DNA of 64,000 nt from Phoebastria nigripes (GCA_035582835.1 JAYKAV010003365.1:1099623-1163622), one strand, 5' to 3'. Numbered from the stretch's first letter, positions 1 through 15,234 are shown. Made by a program: numbers and translations. The notes: generated by a model not told the origin, from the sequence alone.

Positions 1-3000
1 AGGCTGCTGCTACATAAAATGAAGTAGATAGGGCTCCATCATATTTCTACATTAATGTCACTTCAATTAATCCGATCTCTTTATTATACTCAATCATTAG
101 GCATAGTTTTCAAATTTGCAGCTAATTATTAATAGAAAGAATTTTCTGGTGATTCCCCCCCCCCCCAACAAAACAGACAAAAAAGGACTAGTCTGTCTTT
201 TTTTGAGAATAGGCTTTTTCTTAGTAATAAAAAGGATCATATGACAACAGTTTTGCAGTGTATCGTGCAAGCTCTGTTGGAGTCAATCCAATTTCTATAC
301 AAGTGCTGCCATTTGGACAACAAAGCCGCCTTATTGAAACAGGCAGGCTTCATCTTAATTCTGGCACTACTGAATGGAGAGTACACACTAGCCGGGGAAC
401 AATGAACCAAGAAAAGAGTTACAAATCTCTCGTGACAACTGCACGCCAAGGAAGAGAAGATGCATTATGATAGCGTTGTTTGCTCTGCTCCTTCCCAAGA
501 CCACTTTCAAACAAAGATGGCTTTTTTGCACCCATAACTGAAAGCTCTTTCCAGATTTTGCACATGTATCTTCCAACCCCATCACCCATTCAGTGAGACC
601 CTCCATTACAGCTCCACTCCTTGGACAAAGGTGAGAAAAAAGAGGCTCCCACCTTCCCACTGCCTTGCCTCTCCTCCCATGCTCACCCATCACCCCTGCT
701 ATTTAGAGCCTCCTCTGCTATTTTCATGTTTAAGGCACATACAACTGGACTATTGTATCGTTCTGGGGGAAAAAAAATATTTGCCCTTTATTTGAATTAC
801 ATTACTTACTTCTCAGTGAAATTTAACTTCTGAATTCCTGAGATTTCCTGAAGTTTAGCTTAGTGCAAGAAGCCCTGCCTTGACCTTGGCCCCTGCAAGG
901 AATGGGGGTAGCTTGGCTCACACTGGTCCCCAACTCATCTGGGGACACAAGCTGAAACTCCTCACATGATGTATTTTGCTGCACCATTACATACAGCTGT
1001 AGAAATANATGCTAAATATATGCTAAAGTGTACAGGTGATGAGACATGTTGCTCAACAGTGTGCATTAAATCTCTTACAGAACAGGATAAAAAATGCTGT
1101 CCCCTATCGAGTGTTTCCTTCCAACAGGTATTTTTTTAAGCGGGAGCAGAAGCAACCAATATAACTCCACACAGGGAAAAAAAATAAAATAAAATTTCAA
1201 GGTAGCAGAAGATCACCTGCGCACCTCTTATTCGTGCCAGCAATTCTCACGTGGCTGCGTGTGACATTACCGAGGGGAACAGACGCTCCTAGGCAGAAAG
1301 GGCTGGTGACTCCAGGCCTGGCTCTCGCTTGCAGCAAAGCTTTTCCACTTTGCTTTAGTTTGCATGGCAGAGAGACTCAGACTGCCTACGTGGGAGCAAA
1401 CCAAATCTTTTCTCGCAATTCAAGACAATTTTACCAGTGTTTGCAGTAGTTCTAGAAAACACGGCAATGTGTATTTATCCTGACCAAGGATGATTACAGC
1501 TCTTCAGGCTGCTTGCTTATTGGTGGGGTAAATGCAAGGACACATATACACCCATATAAACATACATACACACAGGAAGATAGGACAAAACCTTGTGAAA
1601 CCTGAGAAACAGGCCAGCTCAGTCCATGAGCTTCAACGTAATGAGTTTCTTAAAACCTTTCAGGTATTTACTCTGGCAAATACAACCTGATAATACAGGT
1701 ATTTGTAATATAAATCAAATACAGGTGCGTGCATGTTTTTTTTTTAATTAAAGCAATTACAATCTTTTAAATATTTGAATATAAAGCTTTGCTTGGTAAT
1801 TCTGGTAAGAAGTTCAGGAAAATACCAGCTTCAAAGACTCCTAGAGAGAAACACCAACTCATCACAAAATGCTAGGCATTTACAGAGAGATTTTTCACGG
1901 ACAGCAGCAACAGCTTTTTCTTCATATCCCAGTAAAAGCCAACATGAGTTGAGAGACTCTTCTAGTACACCTGAAAGTCTCCTCCTTACTGTTCAAATGG
2001 AAACACCGGAAAGCAGGAATGACTTTAAATTAAAAGGCATTTAAATTAAAGCCATTTCTGTCACATCTGGTTTCAGAAACCTACCAGTTCTAATGCTGAT
2101 TTATACGAAACGTCCCTTGGAAAGGGGGGATGGAGGGTCAAAAGCAGGACTGGTACCCTTCACATGCCCGCACGTATGAGACGGGAAGGAGAAAGATCTG
2201 GCACTTTCTTTTCCCTATTAATAAATAGCTTTGAATTCTCACTCAGCAAAAAGGAATTAATTTTTTCTCTGGTAGATTGCAGCGTCTTGGCAGCAAACAC
2301 AGAACGCAAGTTTAATCTTTCTAGACCAAGTCCTCAAGCTTGGATGATGTGAATGAAAATATGCGAAGGGAGTTTTTCTCTCTGCAAATAATTGCATGGG
2401 AGGGAGATGAAGCAAGTCACAGACCTAATGAGCAGATTTGCTCAGCTCAGCCATTTTGCTGTCCGGCGAGGGAAGCGCAGCTTTTGTTTTCTTTGACAAA
2501 ATGGGATTACTGCTCAAGTTTCTTCTGAGACTAGGAACCTGGGTCCACAGCCTACCACAACCGCTGCTCACTTGCCTCTAACCTGAATTACTGAAAGATG
2601 GGGAAAATTAAAAGCCCTGGAAGCCTGGAAATTTTGAGAACATCAGAAAGAGGTAAAAAAGTAAAAAGTCCAGTCACTCNAAGTACTCAGAGAAGACCCT
2701 GGAGCTACAAGGGATGTGTAGGAGCACGCGATCCAGGCCAGGGGATGTCCTNCAGTATCGCTAGAGCAATGGGCACAGTGAGACAACAGCAGACCCGGGC
2801 TGTGCCTAACAGGTCCTCCCACCAAAAATAAACTACAAAATACAATGCAAAAGGTACCCTAAGGCAATAATCACCAATCTGCTAATAAAGGCAAAGGTTG
2901 ACTATGTTCAAAAAGCTGCTAGACCAGCTACGCGAAGATCTCAACTCTCCCCAGAACACTTTGCTTGAAGACCACAGCTAAAGCTGGCTGATATAAATCA

Positions 3001-6000
3001 GTCAAGAGTTCACCTTTCTGTCCATCGGAGCCAGTGCTCACAGTGCTTAGAAACCCATAAATATGGGTACAACACACTGCAAGGGGCATGGATATCAAAA
3101 ACACAGCTGAGATCTCCAGCAGCTCTCAGGGATCCTGAAAGTCCCGCAGGAACTCGCCTGTGACTCCCAGAATGTACCTCAGTACCGAGACGATTTGGGT
3201 CCAAAGGCTCGGACTGCTCTGAGAAAAATCTCCAAGCAGCTCTCGTCTCAACTGTGTCGACCTTGTTAGAGAAAAAATGCAAATATCCAGAGAGTCCATC
3301 ACAAGTTATAACTGAGAAAAGTTGCTAATGAGAGAAGATACCACGTCCTTTGATTTTAAAAATAAACAAAAAATGTGCTTTTGGTAAGAAAAATCTACTA
3401 ACTTGCTCCCTAAAACTTTTGACCAAAGCTCTGAGAGAACCAACTGAGTGGTGAAGCACCTTCTTCATCACTGTTCAACACATTTAAATCCATAGATAAT
3501 CACTCTGATAAAATATACCAGATCTTGGACTTGGTTCTACTCCGCTGCTTGTGATTTCTAAAAAAAACCAGAAAATAAAGAACACCTTGCAAATTTATCA
3601 TAACAAGTGCCTAGAGAAGAGGGTTCAGAGTACAAGGTTACAACTACCACCCATCCTTCAAGCAAAGGAAGATGGAAGGCGATTGTTGTAGAGTCAGCCC
3701 TGTTGTCCTTCATTCAGGTGCCAGCGATTGAGAAATGCAATGCAATTCAAAATATTCAACAAAGAGAGTTTGTATACTCTATCTGATTATCAGGTGTCTT
3801 AAGATTACACTTAAATAATCAGATTAACAATGCAAAAGGAAAGAAATACAGCTTTGGCATAGGGGGTTTTTTTGGTGATCTTTTTTGTTAAAGTATCATG
3901 GAAGGCACAGATAAATTTCCAGCACAGTAATACTGGAAATCTCCTTCATCTGATTCAGGAATTCCAGAAAGGAGAAGAAAAAAAAAAAAAAGCTGTAAAT
4001 AAGGAGACATTTAGAAGTGCCCAGTCTATTCAAGGGACCTCTTAAAGTTCAAGAACCAGCTCTTCTAAATCTTCTGCATTTGACTTTGCTTCCAGCATTA
4101 TAAATTCAGCCCAACCGAGGGAAAATGAACATAGATTTAGAAAGAAATGCTGGGGAAATAAGATGAGCTCCTTTATGTTTCCCAAGTGAGGAGAGGTCAC
4201 CCTCTAAAACAATGTAAAATATGGTATTAATTTCAGTCGGCTTGTCATAACACACTGAAGGTCTGAGCTACTTTCCAGCAACACGCCGAGCCAGACTGAA
4301 AACAATAATAATGAAAGTCCAACTCCCAAATGACGTTCTTCTCGAGCGCAGAGGCTCCGGACACAGAGAGGCAGGCGGCAGAGCCTTTTGCCACCAAATG
4401 AGCCAGCTTTTGTCCTGCCTTAATGCGACCGTTGTCCACGCACAGATGTGTCCTGCTTGACTGCAGAACCCTCCTAAGTCACAGTGATGTCCCCTCATCT
4501 TGTCCTTTCCCGTCTCAAGAAGAGGATGCTTCTGGGAAAGTGCCCAACTTCTTGGACAGAACCTGTTTAAGCACAGCCTAAAACCTCTCCTCATCCGTAC
4601 CCATCCGTACTGACTCTGATGGAGCAACTGTCATGCTAAAGCAAGAGTTTGTAAAATGATGCCTGAACGTGGTAACTGAAAAAAAAAAAGTATTTCTCAA
4701 TATGTTCTTTCATTGTTTGGGAAAGTTGTTCACACTGTTCCTTAAGAGTCTGTGGAAAAACAGAATTGTAGTCCAAAATTAATGTCACATTATGACATTA
4801 ACTCAATTTTCATTCCCTCCTTTCTGAGTCAGAAGACACAGCAGAACATCCTGCATTAAACCAAAAATATATGGAATATTAGGTACATGTGAGACTTCTC
4901 TGGCACAATCCTGCATCTGTATCTGGATAAAATCAAAATGGTAAGTATGCAACTATAAATTAATTTTCCCTTTTTCCTGCTTAGAATCCAAATAACTCCT
5001 GTCGGGCAGCAAACTATGACCACCATGCGCACAGGGCTAATGAAACAACCCCCCACAAAAATAATCACTGGAAACAAAGTAAAGGGAGAGGTTACTGGAG
5101 GGCAAATAAACCTAACGACTGAGAAGTACCTAAAATAACCAAGGGATTTACAAAACTGTTCTCAAGTCCATTCCATTAAATCTGAATTCTGGAATGATTT
5201 CTGCTGAGGAGGAACCATTTCACCTAGCATATTATGCACTGATATAATTATTAATACATCTTCATTCTGGTATGGAGAAGTAGCTCCTGACCAAAACGGT
5301 GATCCCATGATAACGGCAACCTACTATATTTGCTATAGGAAAATGATGCACGAAATACATGGCCGGTTGTATGTTTGTTCTGAATACACCTAATTGCCTA
5401 CAACAGAATGAAATTCTTAAGATATTGCAAAGGAAGCATTNGGGTTTTTGAGTTACCTGCCTGGACTCTGCAATGAACGGAGCCTTTTGGTCACTTGGCT
5501 CGGCCTGACCCCGGCACCTCCCGCCTGAGGGAGGATAGCTGTAAATCACACCCTGCGAGACCGTGTCAACATCCTCCATCTTCAAATGGCCTGGTAGGAT
5601 CACCCCATACCTGGCAACGCTTGCAAGATCACGTACGCAGTTGCCTCTCAACCTTTACGATTTAAATTTTGCTGGCCCGACATGCAAGGAAGTCAGAAAA
5701 CCTCCCGAAACGCGCGGCCTCCGAGCGAAACCACTTGCACAACGTGGAGGAGGCTGGGAGGAGAGAGGAACGTCTTCAGTTTTGCTCGACTTGCAGAATA
5801 CTGAACAATCTTAATTGCTTCATGTATTAGAGATAATAACGAAAGATCTGAGTTGACTCTGTGTGGAAGCACAGCCCTAATTTGAAACGAACTCTCGGGC
5901 CGAAAAGAATAAACACAAACGCCTAAATAAAATATTAACTGGAGGTGGCGAAGGCAGGCAAAGGTGGGAAGACCAACTGTGTCCCAGCACCATAAAGAAA

Positions 6001-7663
6001 TATTATTTCTAAAGGAAGAGGTTTGCTTTCCCCAGGTGGCTGGGGGAAAAAGAAACAGAAAGTTCCTAAAAGACAGGTTGCCTTTGATCCTCTTAATACA
6101 CTAGATTAAAAACAATTTAATTTATTTTTGCCAGAGGTCTTGGGAGCATCTATATCTTGGCTAGCTTTAAAATACTTAAAAAACGATTCAGTTCCATCTC
6201 TTGCTATTTATTCCTTTAAATGACAGCGTTAGGTACGAGAGGTTAGTTCCTGCAGCCAAAAAGGTATTTAAACGCAGACATCCTATCTGATTGAAGTATC
6301 ACATCCATTTACAATCTTCTCTTTATGGCTCTCCAGTCCCTGACTCGGACATCTTCCCACGGGAAGAGGAGAATCCTGAGGAAGACAGGAAGTTCCCGCC
6401 ACCGGGTCTCCCGAAAGGCTGCAGAAGTCCTGGTAGACACAGCACTTGCGTCCTCAGCATCCACCCCGACTCCAGCGTACCAGCACCGATGTCTTTCACA
6501 TGCCGGGGCCCGGTTGTCCTGGTGGCTCAGGGTGGGAGGGGCCTTCNCCCATGAGAAGGAAAGAGATAGCAGCCACTAATTATCATTTTGCCATCATAAA
6601 CCTTCTGGCGTTGCTTTGGCCAATTTTCACATTAATTCATGCTGTTTTAAACAGGGAAGGACTCAAGTTCACCGAGGTGAGTGGTAAGGGCAGGGTGAAA
6701 TATTTCCTTGGCTTCGGCCGATAATGTGTAGAGCCAACATCTGGAGAAGACGCCTGGCCTCGCAAGAAACTGCGTCGGGAGCGTGCCAGCCCAAGACGCC
6801 TCCGTCCTCACACCCCAACGGCTGGTCGTTGTCTCCCCTTTACAATTCGCCACCCCCTGCAGCAACAGCCAGACCCTCAGCCTTAGCGAGTGCTCCCCTA
6901 ACCTTGCTGAAGCTACGCTTACACACCGTGCTGCTGGAAGCAACAGCAGGTTGCTGAGACCCNAAATACCCAGCTGACAGCACTAGCCAGGAGGCAGCCA
7001 GCAAGGGAAGAAAGCACCTATGGAAAGGGGAATGGGGGTGGATATTTCATATGCCACCATGACAGAGCAGTACGTATAGGAGTGAGCATATGCTGGCCCC
7101 TCGCATGCCCCTATTTGTGTTTGCAACGGCATGCGGGGAGTGCAGACCCTTTTCTTTTGATTGCCCCTAGCAGAAGTGGGGAGACCCGAGCAGAGGGGAT
7201 GGAAAGCTGCAAGCATCCCGGCTAAAGCTGCTCTGCCCGGCCTGCCAGCATCCTCCCCCCAGAGCCCCCGGCAGCAGGAATACCCTCGAGGTACAACAGC
7301 TGCTCCAAAACAGGAGAAAAGTCTCTTATCTGGCACAGCATCACGTCGGCAGAGGAGCCTGCGAGAGGCATGCAATAAAAACAGGGTGGTAACCATAAAT
7401 CGCTGGGATCTTTTTGGCTGTGCGGAGGCCTTTCAGAGCCATAAGGCAAGGCAAGGCTGCTGCCCCAAGGGACCTGGAACCGCATTTGGGCTGATAACCA
7501 CGCAAGCACACACACACAAATGGGCGCAGAGCTAGAAAAGCCAGGGGCGAAGGGGAATCACATTTAAGGATTGAAAACAACAACAATGAAAAAGCTTTCT
7601 TTCCTCCCCACAAAATCGTTAGAGGGTCTTGAGTCCATTCAGTCATGGCATCTTCATGCAGGC

Positions 7664-7681
7664 TTTGTTTAGGTAAACAAA
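7664..7681. promoter_or_regulatory. Inverted forkhead palindrome with exact FOXO octamer
   Basis: TTTGTTTA, a GG spacer and TAAACAAA form a perfect 8-base inverted repeat. The right arm with the preceding G gives GTAAACAA (7673-7680), the exact FOXO-family binding element. It lies in FOXO3's own intron. Binding is inferred from the motif only. Confidence 0.45.
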
Positions 7682-8285
7682 TTGCTTTTAATGAACTTTG
7701 TTAGCCCTCCCAAGCCATTTGTTAAATGCAGGGTAAATGCAGAATGTGGAGGTGACAGTTTTACTGAGAACCTTTTTCCTCTAGAAAGCTCCTTCACTTG
7801 CTGCTAAAAAACAACCTGCACTTCGTACCACCCTTAAAAAACCACTTCCCCCTTTTGGGAGAAAAAGAACACAAGCTCCAAACTATGCTTCTTTCAGAAC
7901 CAATTTCAAAAATACTAAATACTAAAACTTGCTAGCTGACACCCAAAAGGGTTTATATTCACCAGCAAGGTAAGCAAGGCTGCCTTTTCTAACCAAACCG
8001 AGCCAAATTCAGCCCGTGCGGCACCGGCCCAGCCCCTCTGCCTCCCAACAGATGGGCAAACCCAGTCCTCGGATGCGGCATCAACCCCTCCTGAAACCCA
8101 CGGATGGCACAGGGGCTCACGCCCTCTCAAAGCTCTCAAAAATATTCTGAACAGCCGTTTTAATCCCCCCTCCCATTACACTTAATGAAAAGAAGGAATA
8201 AAACAAACACCTTGCCCCCTCTGCGGCTCAGCCTTCCCATGCTGCACCGACTTCAGGCATACAGCAATATTTAAGACGAGCTGGG

Positions 8286-8370
8286 AACGGTCCAGATTAA
8301 ACAAAGCCGGGCGCGGGACGGCGCGGCGGCCGAGCCCAGGTTGCTGTACTGACCTATATTCACGCCCCGG
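8286..8370. promoter_or_regulatory. Minor CpG cluster in intron
   Basis: A short run including GGGCGCGGGACGGCGCGG concentrates CpGs within otherwise ordinary intron. It is too small to be called an island. It could be a regulatory patch or a remnant of chance composition. Confidence 0.2.
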
Positions 8371-11300
8371 CAGCTGAGCGGGGCTCAAATCATCTGGCCA
8401 GCGTGGGGTGGGGGAAGCAGCCNGCGAAAATCTGCAGGCCAGCAGCCCGTGCAGCCCAACCCCAAATTTCTTGGGAGATACAAATAAAGGATCACATTCA
8501 TCAAACTAATAAATGTCACACCTGTGGCATAGCTTGGCTTCACGCAGCAGACTGTACGTCTTCAGCCTTTCGGAAGACCTCAGCCACAGCGGGACATGCT
8601 TGGGTTGGGTTTGCTTTTGTCAGAAACCACACACAGAGTGCGGCGATGGGACCAGTGATGGGGGAAGGGCCTTCCATTTCCCCAGCATCAGATCAAAATC
8701 CCACCCGGGTCAGCTTCTGCTTGCTGCCTGATAGCTGTTAAAAAGCCTCCGTAAAACGAGTTGGCTGTTTTAATCCAGTTTCAAGTGGATACTGCTTAGA
8801 TCCCAAGGTGGTAAAAGCTTTAGTGCTCAAGTGGACAGGCACATACCCTCCACATAAAGCTCAGTACAACCAGTACTAACCAGCAGCAGCCACGCAGGAG
8901 AGAAGCCAAGGACGGAGAGGAGGCTGGAAATCCAGTTACCCACTCGATTCCTAGAAATGATTCAGCTAGATTGGACTTACAGCAAATGGGCAGAAGCACA
9001 ACAAGTAGCTTGTCTTCGCTCCCTACATTTTATGAATAAGTATTTCAGCTCCTGAACCCTTGATCTTTCTTCCCATAAAATGCTATTGCAAAAGCCAACT
9101 CATATTTTCCACACACATGGAAAAGTATTTGCTACCCATTCAATTCCTTAAACAAACACACACACTTACTCATCAGCTTTCTCCCTCCCCCCCTTTGCAT
9201 TAAGTTTCTTCTTTTCGGGTCTTTCATTTCAATATTACAGTATTCTTTTTGCCTGTGCCATCACTAACTTTTGGAGGGCAGCAGACGACTTCAGGACGAC
9301 ACAGTAAACCATTAAAATGAATAGTAGGATTTCTGCTTTCTGTTTACAACCTTATCAGAGCATGGCGTTTTCCTGTGAGATTTTCACTCTTGCAGAGCCG
9401 TTGACAAGTGAGTGAGAAATTACTAAATGCCTTGACTGCATTCTAATAAAATAAATTTTAAAAAAAGTCTTAAATCCCTTAAAGCACAGCAAATAGGAGG
9501 GGCGAAGGGGGTGTTTTGGAAATTGTACACGTGCAGTAACTATGTGTTACTTCCAAAAACATGCTTTCAGCTGTTATGTACAAATATTGGCTTGAAAATG
9601 AAGCCCTAGACAAAGTGCCGGCACTAGTCAAAGCTGTTGGCTGGTGGGACGCTGCTCCGCTGACACCATGTACATGCCGTGCTGTCACAGAACGTGCTGG
9701 TACCTCCCGTCCTGGTGTGTCACCAGCATTGCATCACTGCCAGTGAAATAACACAGCCGCCTCGCCGCTTTTTTTTAAGTGACAGCGAATTTCAACGCAA
9801 TAAATCTCAGAGCCTGTGCTCAGCTCTACCNCCCATGCAGGCCTGCTTCACCGCGGTACCCTGCTTTTTAGGACCCTTCTTTTNCCCCCCCGCCATGGCC
9901 TCATTTGGGAAAAATAACCCTCTCGCCACCTGAGAGATGTCACGATTAAGCTTAAAGCTTGGCAGCCATGTTATTGCCTGTCATTATCCCCTTAGGCCTC
10001 TGGGATTACTGCTTTCACTGACCATTATTGGCACTCCCAGGAGCTGTGCCACGTTAAATGGCCTCTCCGATGGCCCCTGCAATCCACCGCAAACCCCGAA
10101 CGCTGCTAAAAGGCTAAAAGTCACTGACAAATCCCAGCAGCAAAGCACATGAAACTTTCCTGGGCGCTAACACTGAAGCAGCGATAGGTGTGATAAGCAC
10201 CGTCTCGCCAGGCTGCTGCCCTTCGTTACTGTTCAGCGGGCAGACGGCCACGGCCACGGCCAGGTTGCCCACGCGGCTTTCAAAGAGCATCTTGGTGCTG
10301 CGATCGCAATGCAGAAAAGTTCCTTTTACCAGGTTTACCCACTATTTACCTGCAGCAAACCTGCTGAGTGCCGCTCTTTATAATGGCAGAGCTATCTGTG
10401 GCCATTGCTTGTCTTTTTAGTAATATAGCAAAGGACACCAGAGACCATGAAAATGTCTTACCGTATGGTTCAACCACAATTTTAGAAAAAACACTGCAAT
10501 TTCCTTCAAAAAAATTTCATAAGACAAATCCCTTTCTTCTGTATTTTGACAGCTGAGGAAAAACCCACTTTGGGTGAGCTTTCAAGAGGGTTTCCCAAAT
10601 GATGGACACAGAGAAACCATTGCTGGTGTCTCCAGAGCACCTTCTTTTAATTTTGACAATTAAATGCATTAGCGTAAGGTTCAGCATCGGTTGCAGCTGC
10701 AAACACTCTAGCTGAAACCTGCAAGCTATATACTTGTTCAACCAGATTCATGTTATTATCTTTTCCCTTTCCCTTCGTTGTGGCAAGAGTAACAATTTAA
10801 TTAGATGGGGAAGAAAAAAAAAAGCCCGTATTATTTATAACTATAGCGCAAGACATTATTTTTAGCCAAAGAACTCTTAAGAAAGAAACAGTGCCCAGAC
10901 CAATTTGCATGTACAACTTCCTGAATTTGTGATTTGGAGCCAAATTTCAGGGACAAGTTTAATTTAGGTTTTGATCCTTTTAACCTCGGCGTGTTAGCAA
11001 AAGCTCCGGTTTTAGTGCTTGCAGCTTTGCTGTTTCCGAGCTCTATAGATCTAAAACTCAACAGGTCCATCGGCTGCAAAACCAGCGACGCTTCAGAAAA
11101 GGCAGCCTCCGGAGGAATAAAGCTGTCAGCCTCCTGCGGTTCTCAGGGAAATTTGGGAGGCAGGGGAGCGTCTACCCGGGCACAATACCACGCTGATAGA
11201 AGCGGGACATATCCCGTTACAGGAACTGTGCGTTCACAAACAAGCACTGGAGTCACAGGCTGTTCTGTGCCGTGCGGCAGAGATAACACCAACAGGCTTC

Positions 11301-13345
11301 ACGCTGCAAATCCATCCTCCCCAGCAACTTTTCTTTTTTTTTTTTTAACCTAAACTATATTTGACTTCTCTGTCAAGTATTTCAGCACAGCTGCTATTCT
11401 CAAGTTCTCCTAAAATACACACAGTAGGTACTGTACTATTGCACATGTAAACATCTACCTTCCTACTGCAGCTATTTATGATTAAAATAACTTTTCTCCA
11501 TTTCTGATTTCATTTCCTCTCTCCGTGCCCCGTTCTACGTTGCACAGGAGGTGCTTTCAAGACTGCGCCCAGAATCAGCCTTTAGCATGAAATAAAGAAA
11601 TAGAACATTAGCCTAGTTAGAAGTTCAGAATTTAATGTCCAGTTTCCCTTTTGGGTGACCTACAAACAGGACTTGATCTCTGATGCCTCACGGTTTAGGG
11701 AAAAGAAAGGATTGTATGTGGGCAGTGGGCTGGGGTGGTGGTGGAGGGGAGCTGCCTGTCATCTGCTGTTCCCTCAGATAACACCAGTGTCAGTTCCAGC
11801 CTCTGCTGGCCTTATTACATATCTTACTGGGGCTTGCACAGGACAAGTCCTCTCTAAACACCTGACCCAACTGCAGCTATCATGGCCAAAAATTGTGCAG
11901 TTGCACAACAGCTACACCTAGCAGTGGTGGATCTTACTCTGTCTAAAAACAAACTCCTTGGATGAAGAAGAACACACGTGCTTTTTGGCTGCGCTGGAAG
12001 ACGACAAAATGGTAGTGTGCAATTTAACAGGCTCTTCCCCTCTTCTAGGACACTTTCAGGGGTTCTCCACTGATGTGATGCATGACAAGGAGCCAGTGGC
12101 TCCTCTGCATCTGGAAGATGGCTCCTCTGCATTGAAACCCACAGCATCACCTCCTAAACTCACCCGTCCGGCTTGGCAAAGGGTCTTCCTCATGCAAACA
12201 CACCTTGTTTCCATCCACCCTCGCACCAGGCAAGCGTAGAGCTAAAAGTATTAACACCGCAGTTACAGAGCTGAGGGGGCCATACACAGGAACAGACACC
12301 TCCACCTCCCTGGCCACACCAAGTTTTTAGCTGAGCTCCAAGCAGCAGCTCCCTACTGCACTCAGCCAGCAAGCGGTCGGGATGTTCAGACAGATGGTCC
12401 CAGCACCTGGTCCTTATCCAAAACCTCCCTTAGAGGTACCCGTTCCACTCAAGAGGATCTTGCTCTCAGTGCATGTATTCTTCCATAATCGAATATGTTC
12501 AAGCCCAAAGCTTCTTTTCCTCCCAAAGCTTTTGGATGATTCATAACTTCGGCATGACATTAGGTCCGACACTTCTGGAGGGCTAAGGAAAACCCCTCCT
12601 AACTCTCAGAAACGTTACTCTGGACATAGTTGAGCAGCCTCATGCCTTGTCCATGACCGTGCTGCCTACTCAGCCAGCTACTAACAAGTAATTCACCCAC
12701 ACTGAGGCAAAGGCTCCTTTTTGCCTGATGGGATGGGGCCTCAAGTTTTCAGCATGAAGCTCCTTTGTACTGAACCCAGTATGTCCTAGAAATCTTTCTG
12801 TGGGCAGCTGTACTCTATATCAACAGTGATATAAACAACAGAGATTAATGGGGTTCATCTCTCGCTGCTAAAGGAAAACAAATGCAACTGTTACAAAACA
12901 TTTTGAGGTGATAAGGGATTTGGGGTGAGCGAGGCTGAACCCGGACTCTGTGACCCCATGGCACACATCCAAGCACAGCAAGAGGAAGCTCCCACCGCAG
13001 GGAACTGGATATGAATTATTCAGTTCCTGAAGCTGAGCCACAACCCACCCCAGCAGGTCCCAGCCGCAGGCACTAGCGCCGCAAGGCTGCGTTACGGCAG
13101 CACCGCACTCCGCTCTGCCTCCTGTGCGGAGTCGCTTCCACTCGTTTACCAGTGCTTAAAATCAGCTGCACAACTGAAGTCGCATCGGGAGACAAGCAGC
13201 AGCTCCATTTGGTTTCAGGGGAATGCAGAGTACGGGAAGTGGCTAGCACTGGTTCATGTACTTTCGGTCTTTCTCGGATGCTAAGAAAAGTTGCCTGTTG
13301 CTAAGATTCTTGCCGTTGCCACTAATTCACAACCGCAGAAAAATG

Positions 13346-13353
13346 TTGTTTAC
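13346..13353 (+). promoter_or_regulatory. Exact FOXO binding octamer TTGTTTAC
   Basis: An exact FOXO element in FOXO3 intron 1, in the context AAATGTTGTTTACCTGG. A single 8-base match is weak evidence by itself; it is one of six in this intron. Confidence 0.3.
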
Positions 13354-15220
13354 CTGGCCCCTTCCTCAAACATGATCTAACCAAGGGCCTCGTCCCACTG
13401 GAGTGGAGATGATGCAAATCCACGATCCCAAGTGGCACGTTCCCCTCCAACAACCACAGGACAGCTACCTTAATCCTGGGGTTGAGCCCAACCATGGAGT
13501 TGGATACCTCCATAAATACACACTCTGAACCCGTCGCTTCCTTACACAATTTGGTAGTTTTCCTAAACAGCTGTTGTTTCACAAGAGCCTTCGTCTTCCT
13601 TCTCCTTGCTTTTAAGTTTCCCTTTATTTATAGGTAAGGAATTTGCATGAGGACTTTACAGAAATTTGCACTTCTAGGATGGAGAAGTGAAATTTGTGAT
13701 CAGATACTCTAGACACCCCTGTACATCAGCAAATCAGGGGGCTGGGGTTAAAAGGAAAATACCATGTCACTACTTGTCTGTGCTGCCTGTTCTCCCTGCT
13801 CCAAAGCCCACTGCTGGAGATGTGAGGCTGGTGCCCCTCCTGGCCCGGCGCTCTCAGGTCCCCGAGGCAGAGCAGGGTACTCTTCTGACACCCGCCCATT
13901 TAAAACAACTGCTGGATTTGTAGTCAGAGGCAACCCCCCTCCTTCGCCCTGCCCTCAAGATCAGACTGACAGGGAAGGCTGTTGGAAGATTTTGATATCC
14001 TGACTTCTGGCANGGGGTCCTCTGGACATCTCGTTTAACAGACACTCTGCACCTGCAATGCCCTCAGTTTCCCCAAGTCTTAGTACGCAGTACATCAGTG
14101 TTGTGGCTTCTGACTTTTAACTACGGGGCTTTGGTTTGTCATAAGGTGATGGAGAAGTGTTTTGTCCGACATGGTGTGTAGGCCAGGTCTCTGAGACCCT
14201 TTGGAACAAGACGCTCACTGGCATGTGTGACTGGTCCAGACCCACTGACTTCTAGTCCATTAAAAACTCTTTCTTTGTAGGAGAAAAAGGTGCACATATA
14301 TTGCAAAAATAAACTTACCAACATGTCAGAACCCAAAGTCACATGGCTTTCTTTGAATTTTTTCTACCTACTTTTCACACCTTTTTACTGAAAGAAGTGG
14401 TTTACAGCTTGGACTCCTGCATCAAACAAAACTCTGCTTGATAGCCTTATCTCCAACCCATGGCATGTTAACTCAAGTTTGTTACCTCCCCTACCTCCTT
14501 TCCTCGCACACTGGAAAACGTGGAAAACAAAAACCACAAAGGGCACATGGAAAAGCCTCGATGCAGTACAGACAGGACAGATTTTCTGATTCACCTTCAA
14601 TCTCTTCACTCTTCCGTTTTCCTCACACACTAGGTGATACGTACAGGTTCTTGTATCTACACGTTTGACAATTTCTAACTGGTGTAGGCTTCAATACACG
14701 ATGTGCAGCATGGAAAACAAAAGTTATTTGAACTCCTCCACCCTCCACAAATGCATAGGAAAGCCTCAGCTGGCAGCCAGCACGCTGCAGTACTGACACG
14801 GTTTCTAAAATCTACAAACCAGCCCCCAGCATGTATTGCTGCAGAGACACTTACCTGCACTTTTAAATACGTGCACTTGAAGTTTTTTCAATGCGCAGAA
14901 AGCACGCAATGTAAAAAGAAAAGTTTTAACATGACACAGTGCTGCACAGTAATGCTCCCTCCGCGTTACGCAGCTAAAGCTTCAGCCGACAGCGATGGCT
15001 ACATGACAGAAATACTCCATCAAGCCAGTGCTACGGCTCTGCAAAACTGTAAACGATTACAGAATAATGCCCTGCAATCAAAGAACAAAATGTGTGCTGC
15101 AGATTAATCACTTTCCAAGACGGGAAAGGAAAGATAGGCTTGAGAGATAAATCTGGCTGGGGTGTTTATGCAAGCGTATCATGCTCCTTAGTACTGCATG
15201 TCCCAGAACTTACAGAGGAA

Positions 15221-15228
15221 GTAAACAA
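15221..15228 (-). promoter_or_regulatory. Exact FOXO binding octamer (GTAAACAA on plus)
   Basis: The exact FOXO element on the minus strand, next to a G-rich GTGTGC minisatellite, about 580 bases from a second exact copy at 15805. Confidence 0.3.
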
Positions 15229-15234
15229 TGTGCT

